Below are positions 60,052 to 64,000 of a stretch of DNA of 64,000 bases, in pieces. The DNA comes from Promicromonospora panici (GTDB lineage Bacteria > Actinomycetota > Actinomycetes > Actinomycetales > Cellulomonadaceae). The stretch lies in assembly GCF_900608595.1 (NCBI RefSeq), contig NZ_UWYY01000008.1, forward strand, positions 186,001 to 250,000. The letters are read 5' to 3'. Made by a program: the position numbers and the translations under genes. Positions within the stretch are counted from its first letter, which is position 1. The number at the start of each line of letters is the position of its first letter. Below the pieces are notes generated by a model. The model was not told where the DNA came from. It worked only from the letters and a program-made list of their open reading frames with translations, and did not search any database.

Positions 60052-60740
60052 CCGAACCCGAGCCGGACGAGCCGGTGCGCGACACCTCGGCCGAGGACGA
60101 GATCGGCTGGACCGGCGGTGTCATGCGAGTGCTCCGGCGGGCCACCCGGCTGGTCGAGGTCAACGTGCTGGTCCTGCTCGGCACGCTCGCCGGCGGCATC
60201 GTGCTGGGGGCATGGCCGGCGGTCCGGGCCGCGAGCGCCGTGCTGCTCGACGGCGATCCCGCCGGGTCCCCCTGGCGCCCGTTCTGGCGGGGGTGGCGGG
60301 ACGGCTGGCGGCGCACCAACCTGCTGGGCGCGCCCGTGACGTTCGCGGCCGTGGTGCTGTGGCTCGACGCGCTGGTGCTGGCGCAGCTGGACGGCGCAGT
60401 CCGGGCGGCGCTGCAGGTGGGGCTCGTCCTGGTCGGCACCTGGACCGCCGTCGTGCTGGCCTACTGGCCCCGGGTGGTGCTGCGCTACGACCGGTCCGCG
60501 CTCGACACCTGGCGCTTCCTGCTCCTGGCTCCCGCACTGGGGCCTGGCACTGCCGTGGGCGCCTTGGTGGTGCTCGCGGTGTGCGGCCTGGTGTCGTACG
60601 TTCTTCCGCTGGCCGGGCTGCTCGCCGGGATCTCGGTGCCGCTGTGGCTCACCGGGTGGATGGTCGACGAGCGGTTGAACCGCATCGACCAAACTACGGT
60701 GCTGGCCGACGGCGACACGGACGATTCTGCGGATCTGTAG
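60048..60740 (+). CDS. YesL family membrane protein (DUF624)
   Basis: 230 residues from GTG 60048, which overlaps the GH43 stop (GTGA). About five or six hydrophobic segments including VLVLLGTLAGGIVLGAWPAV and VLYWPRVVLRYD-like LAYWPRVVLRYD. The N-terminal half WRPFWRGWRDGWRRTNLLGA fits DUF624/YesL, small membrane proteins found in pectin, arabinan and other oligosaccharide uptake operons. Function unknown. Last gene of the operon, convergent with lacI-2 with 21 bp between. Confidence 0.82.
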   Translation: MTEPEPDEPVRDTSAEDEIGWTGGVMRVLRRATRLVEVNVLVLLGTLAGGIVLGAWPAVRAASAVLLDGDPAGSPWRPFWRGWRDGWRRTNLLGAPVTFAAVVLWLDALVLAQLDGAVRAALQVGLVLVGTWTAVVLAYWPRVVLRYDRSALDTWRFLLLAPALGPGTAVGALVVLAVCGLVSYVLPLAGLLAGISVPLWLTGWMVDERLNRIDQTTVLADGDTDDSADL

Positions 60741-60761
60741 CCTAGGCGACCGCGCCCCAGG

Positions 60762-61850
60762 TCAGAGGCCCGCAGCCAGAGGGCTGGCCTCGATGTCCTC
60801 CACCCGACCGGGCAGCACGGTCACGACCTTCTCGCCGTCGCCCTCAGCCTCATCGGTCGACCCCCTGCCGACGATCCGCGTGCCGGGCACGATGCGCCGG
60901 TACGGTTCCTCGGTGCCGGATATCCGCGCGACCAGCAGCTCGACGGCGGTGCGCGCGATGTCGTCCCGGCCCGGGTCTACCGACGAGATCGTGGGCACGG
61001 AGTAGCGGACGTCGTCGACGTCGTCGAACCCGATGAGGGCGACGTCTCCGGGGACGTCGATCCGCCGCGCGTGCAGCGCATGCAGGGCGCCGAGCGCCAT
61101 GGCGTCGTTCAGGGCGAAGACGGCGTCGATCTCGACCCCCGAGTCGAGCAGACGGCCCATCGTCTCCGCGCCGGTCGCGCGGTGCCAGAGGCCCGCCTCG
61201 CCCACGAGCGCGAGGTCGAGCGGGATGCCGGCGTCGGCCAGCGCCCGCTCGTAGCCGGTCAGCCGCAGCGCGGCCGAGCCGATGACCTCGCCCGGGTGCG
61301 CGCCGACGACCGCTATGCGCCGTCGGCCCGCGGCGATGAGGTGTGCCGTGGCGGCCTGCGCCGCCTCCACGTTGTTCATGGTCACGTGGTCGGCCGGCGC
61401 CCCGAAGACGCGCTCGCCGAGGACGACGAGCGGGAAGTCGACGTCGAAGCGGCCCAGGTCGTCGGGGCCCAGTGCGAGGGGTGAGAAGAGCACGCCGTCG
61501 GTCAGGTGGCGGCGGCCACCCGCGAGCACCTCGAGCTCACGCGCGCGCTCCGCCCCGGTCTGCTCGATGAGCACCGTCCAGCCGCACTCGTCGGCGGCGC
61601 GGATGACCGAGTCGGCGAGCTCCGCGAAGTACGGCAGCGAGAGCTCGGGCACGTTGAGGGTGATCATCCCGGTGCGGCGGATGCGCAGGTTGCGGGCCGA
61701 GACGTTCATCCGGTAGCCGAGGTGATCGATGGCTTCCTCGACCCGGTGACGGGTGGAGTCGCGAATGTGCGGGTACCCGTTCACCACGTTCGAGACCGTC
61801 TTGACCGAGACGCCGGCGCGCTGCGCGACGTCCTGCATCGTCACCGGCAT
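60762..61850 (-). CDS. LacI-family repressor 2 of the arabinan locus
   Basis: 362 residues from ATG 61850. The helix-turn-helix MQDVAQRAGVSVKTVSNVVN is almost identical to that of the LacI at 40117, and the hinge NVSARNLRIRRTG is also close. The effector domain shares ADHVTMNNVEAAQAA, GLWHRATGAE and ALIGFDDVDDVRYS. The two proteins probably read the same operators and may differ in effector. It is divergent from the exported GH43 at 61963, with a perfect-arm operator between, so autoregulation is likely. Confidence 0.93.
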   Translation of the reverse strand: MPVTMQDVAQRAGVSVKTVSNVVNGYPHIRDSTRHRVEEAIDHLGYRMNVSARNLRIRRTGMITLNVPELSLPYFAELADSVIRAADECGWTVLIEQTGAERARELEVLAGGRRHLTDGVLFSPLALGPDDLGRFDVDFPLVVLGERVFGAPADHVTMNNVEAAQAATAHLIAAGRRRIAVVGAHPGEVIGSAALRLTGYERALADAGIPLDLALVGEAGLWHRATGAETMGRLLDSGVEIDAVFALNDAMALGALHALHARRIDVPGDVALIGFDDVDDVRYSVPTISSVDPGRDDIARTAVELLVARISGTEEPYRRIVPGTRIVGRGSTDEAEGDGEKVVTVLPGRVEDIEASPLAAGL

Positions 61851-61901
61851 GGTTCGCGCCCTTTCGACGGATCGTGGTCAATACAAGCGGACCCATGTAC
61901 T

Positions 61902-61915
61902 CTACATCGTTGTAG
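61902..61915. promoter_or_regulatory. LacI operator, CTACATCGTTGTAG (best copy)
   Basis: Perfect 5-bp arms CTACA/TGTAG with a TCGT centre. It lies between lacI-2 (51 bp) and the GH43 gene (47 bp) and overlaps a TACTCT -10-like box at 61898-61903. Confidence 0.8.
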
Positions 61916-61962
61916 AACCCTCGGCGAAGACGCAGCGAGGGCGACGAACACGGAGGACGACG

Positions 61963-63057
61963 ATGTCACCACGCAAGCCACTCGCGGCGCTCGGAGCGCT
62001 CGCCATGACCGCGGCCCTGGCCGTCGCCGCGCCGGCGTCCGGGGCCCTCGCCGGACCGGCTACGGGCACCGACGCCGGCGCGGCAGCAGGTACGACGGCG
62101 GGACCACCCGGCCAGATCAGCGTCGTCGGCGACACCTCGCCGATCCACGACCCCGCCCTCACCGTCGACGACGACGGCACCTGGTGGGTCTACTCGACCG
62201 GGCTCCTGAACCGCGAGAACGGCGGGACCGTCCAGATGTGGTCGTCGCACGACGACGGCACCACCTGGGCCTACGAGGGCACCGTCTGGGACGAGATCCC
62301 CGGCTGGATCGACGAGCACTTCTCGGACGGCGCCCTGCCGGACAACCTCTGGGCCCCCGAGGTCTACGAGCACGACGGCACCTACTACCTGTACTACTCC
62401 GCGTCTCGCTTCGGCACCAACAACTCGGTGACGGCGCTCGCCACGAACACCACCCTCGACCCGGACGACCCGGACTACGAGTGGGTGGACCAGGGCCCGG
62501 TCATCACCTCCCCGGCCCCGATCGAGAACGGCAAGGAGTTCAACGCGATCGACGCCGGTATCGTCACCGGCAAGGACGGCACGCCGTACATGGCGATCGG
62601 CTCGCACTGGTACGGCATCTTCCTCGTGGAGATCTCCTGGCCCAGCGGCAAGCCCGTCGCCGGCGCGCTCGAGAACGCCGTCCACCTGGTCGACCGGTTC
62701 GCCCCCGGCAACCGCGTCGAGGCCCCGTACATCTACGAGCGCGCCGGCTGGTACTACCTGTTCGTCTCGTTCGACGCCTGCTGCGCCGGGGCGGACAGCA
62801 CGTACAAGATCGTCGTCGGCCGGTCCCGTTCCGTCACCGGCCCGTACCTCGACAAGGAGGGCCGCGACATGGTCGGCGGCGGGGGCACGGTGCTCCTGGA
62901 GTCGAACGGCCCGGTGGTCGGCCCAGGCGGACAGTCCGTGCACGACGGCGTCCTGGCGTACCACTACTACGACGGCGCGAACGAGGAGATCCCGTACTTC
63001 CCGACCCTCGGCCTGCACCGGATGGCGTGGAAGGCCGGCTGGCCGCTGGTGCGCTGA
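61963..63057 (+). CDS. Secreted GH43 endo-arabinanase
   Basis: 364 residues from ATG 61963, ribosome binding site CGGAGGACGACG. Sec signal peptide (LAALGALAMTAALAVAAPAS), then an Ala/Gly/Thr-rich linker. GH43 propeller with Asp63 in IHDPAL, Asp197 in NAIDAGI and Glu253 in VEAPYIYERAGWYYL. NLWAPEVYEHDGTYYLYYSA and SWPSGKPVAGA closely parallel the GH43 at 52642. It cuts alpha-1,5-arabinan outside the cell. Stops 7 nt before a family A palindrome. Confidence 0.93.
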   Translation: MSPRKPLAALGALAMTAALAVAAPASGALAGPATGTDAGAAAGTTAGPPGQISVVGDTSPIHDPALTVDDDGTWWVYSTGLLNRENGGTVQMWSSHDDGTTWAYEGTVWDEIPGWIDEHFSDGALPDNLWAPEVYEHDGTYYLYYSASRFGTNNSVTALATNTTLDPDDPDYEWVDQGPVITSPAPIENGKEFNAIDAGIVTGKDGTPYMAIGSHWYGIFLVEISWPSGKPVAGALENAVHLVDRFAPGNRVEAPYIYERAGWYYLFVSFDACCAGADSTYKIVVGRSRSVTGPYLDKEGRDMVGGGGTVLLESNGPVVGPGGQSVHDGVLAYHYYDGANEEIPYFPTLGLHRMAWKAGWPLVR

Positions 63058-63064
63058 CCCGTTT

Positions 63065-63125
63065 GCTGTGGGCGTGATCGTTGCGGCTAAAAGGGGCATG
63101 ATGCCGCAACGATCACGCCCACAGC
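63065..63125. repeat. Family A palindrome, copy A7
   Basis: Arms GCTGTGGGCGTGATCGTTGC and GCAACGATCACGCCCACAGC. Inner bases are GGCTAAAAGGGGCATGATGCC, with paired changes GGC/GCC relative to the GCC/GGC of other copies. The orientation is the same as A1 and A5. It begins 7 nt after the GH43 stop and ends 2 nt before the acylphosphatase stop. Confidence 0.92.
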
Positions 63126-63127
63126 GA

Positions 63128-63403
63128 TTACCGGATCGTGAAGCCGGCGTGGCCTTGCGGCGTCGTCGCGGTCACGTCGACCGACGCGACGGCGGCGCCC
63201 CGGGGGCCGCGCCGCATCCACCCGAGAACCTCTTCGACCCCAGAGGGCGGCCCTTCGACGACCGCCTCAACAGTTCCTTCGGCGGTGTTCCGGACCCAGC
63301 CCGCCACGCCGACGGCCGCTGCCTCCCGCTCGAGGAGATATCTGAAACCGACGCCCTGTACCCGTCCGCTCACGACGACGTGTCGTGCGATCAAGGTCTC
63401 CAT
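63128..63403 (-). CDS. acyP: Acylphosphatase
   Basis: 91 residues. The catalytic signature GRVQGVGFRYLLEREA supplies the anion-binding Arg, and GWVRNTAEGTVEAVVEG supplies the catalytic Asn. Length and fold match AcyP, which hydrolyses acyl phosphates such as acetyl phosphate or 1,3-bisphosphoglycerate in the cytoplasm. ATG at 63403. Convergent with the arabinanase gene. Confidence 0.94.
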   Translation of the reverse strand: METLIARHVVVSGRVQGVGFRYLLEREAAAVGVAGWVRNTAEGTVEAVVEGPPSGVEEVLGWMRRGPRGAAVASVDVTATTPQGHAGFTIR

Positions 63404-63440
63404 GCCGTCATCCTCACAGACGAACCAGAGAGTCCGCCTC

Positions 63441-63494
63441 CATCACTCCGTTGTGCCTGGAGCTCTCGCGATTTCCAGGCACAACCGTGTGATG
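63441..63494. terminator. Interrupted palindrome between GPP34-like gene and acyP
   Basis: GTTGTGCCTGGA (63450-63461) pairs with TCCAGGCACAAC (63474-63485), and the flanks CATCAC (63441-63446) and GTGATG (63489-63494) also pair. A second hairpin CCCCGAC/GTCGGGG follows at 63514-63535, next to the GPP34-like stop. Together they probably terminate the GPP34-like gene, which lies on the right and reads leftwards. Confidence 0.7.
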
Positions 63495-63535
63495 AGAGCG
63501 GACATCCGCGAGGCCCCGACCTCGGCGGGTCGGGG

Positions 63536-64000
63536 TCAGCTGCCTGCCGTGGCCGCGCCCGTCGCCGCCACGCTCGCCGCGGCCATCGCCGCGTTGAGCT
63601 CGTCGATCGCGCGCTTGACCGCGGCACCTGCCCACTCCGACTCCGCGATCTCTTTGGCGCGGCGCTTCAGCGCACGCCGGTCCTGATCGGGAAAGACCTT
63701 GCGGGTCAGGTCGGTCGCGAGCAGCAGCGAGACCAGGGCCGCCGTCCGCTCGTCCGCGTCCGCGCGCCCGGTCAATGCTGCCAGCACCCGCTCGCGGACG
63801 GCGGTCTCGGGGGCCGGGTCGTGCGGGGTCCAGGTGGAGCTGGGGAACAGCCCCAGGATCTTGATCTCCTCCTCGCGCAGCACGCCCCGGGCCGCCAGCC
63901 CCTGCTGCAGCGAGTCGCGCAGTCTCCGGGCGAAGCTGCCCTGCCCCGCCTTCCGCACCGCGTCCTTGGGCTTGCGGTCGTGCGCCAGGTCGAGCACCTC
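63536..64000 (-). CDS. GPP34 (GOLPH3/VPS74-like) family protein, 5' end outside window
   Basis: The frame continues past the right edge (the codon at 64000-63998 is Glu), so only the C-terminal ~154 residues are seen. They read VLDLAHDRKPKDAVRKAG, LAARGVLREEEIKILGLFPS, ERTAALVSLLLATDLTRKVF and LKRRAKEIAESEWAGAAVKR, typical of the helical GPP34 phosphatidylinositol-phosphate-binding fold. These proteins occur in many actinobacteria with unknown role. The apparent GTG start at 63997 is internal. Confidence 0.85.
   Translation of the reverse strand, partial: EVLDLAHDRKPKDAVRKAGQGSFARRLRDSLQQGLAARGVLREEEIKILGLFPSSTWTPHDPAPETAVRERVLAALTGRADADERTAALVSLLLATDLTRKVFPDQDRRALKRRAKEIAESEWAGAAVKRAIDELNAAMAAASVAATGAATAGS

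Overview
The window is about 73% GC by eye and reads as the chromosome of a high-GC actinobacterium. The gene set points to Micrococcales, most likely a plant-polymer-degrading member of the Promicromonosporaceae or Cellulomonadaceae: menaquinone genes (menE, menA), a Ccs-type cytochrome c maturation operon, Rex, the 32-residue ribosomal protein bS22, YesL, and a very large arabinan locus. The family-level placement is inference; no rRNA or other phylogenetic marker lies in the window. No tRNA, rRNA, CRISPR array, transposase or phage gene was seen.

Left third (1-31.6 kb), mostly housekeeping. A LuxR-type regulator runs off the left edge, divergent from an alpha/beta hydrolase that is followed by a truncated DUF5753 remnant. 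Next come a P-loop NTPase paired with a degenerate ABC exporter, a DUF3048 lipoprotein, menE-menA, two tandem PLDc_N membrane proteins, and a tightly coupled operon (histidine phosphatase-resA-ccdA-resB-ccsB). These are followed by a MarR/YceI pair, a homocysteine methyltransferase, an XRE-cupin regulator facing an NCS1 permease plus Asp/Glu(hydantoin)-racemase-like gene, rex with a glutaredoxin, a decayed Pr6Pr membrane gene, a HAD phosphatase, an ArsR-SRPBCC pair, bS22, a KtrAB potassium system, an AcuC deacetylase, a secreted beta-propeller phytase and a TetR-controlled ABC-2 exporter.

Right half (32.4-63.1 kb), an arabinan/arabinoside locus of about 30 kb. It holds four sugar importers: ChvE-MmsAB-like, two MalEFG-like sets without their own ATPase, and a YtfQRT-YjfF-like set. 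It also holds two cytoplasmic GH51 arabinofuranosidases, a 1216-residue secreted GH43-GH51 chimera, two exported GH43 arabinanases, one GH43 without a signal peptide, a YesL protein and two paralogous LacI repressors. A shared near-palindrome (nnnCAWCGTTGTAG) lies before both repressor genes, three glycosidase genes and one transporter. I infer that secreted GH43/GH51 enzymes cut arabinan, the importers bring in arabino-oligosaccharides and arabinose, cytoplasmic GH51/GH43 enzymes finish hydrolysis, and the LacI pair senses the products. araBAD-type genes are absent, so catabolism of arabinose itself must be encoded elsewhere.

The most unusual feature is a set of long palindromic elements placed immediately after stop codons. 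Family A is a ~65-bp palindrome with seven copies, each starting 3-10 nt after a + strand stop codon. Its loop is asymmetric and occurs in both orientations. Family B consists of inverted arrays of a 16-bp unit (core CGAGGTAGAAC), with three copies 3-12 nt after minus-strand stops and one related nested copy. A third large cruciform lies between a binding-protein gene and its ATPase gene. Three of the four binding-protein genes are separated from the next transporter gene by such an element. This suggests a repeat system used for 3'-end formation and differential expression.
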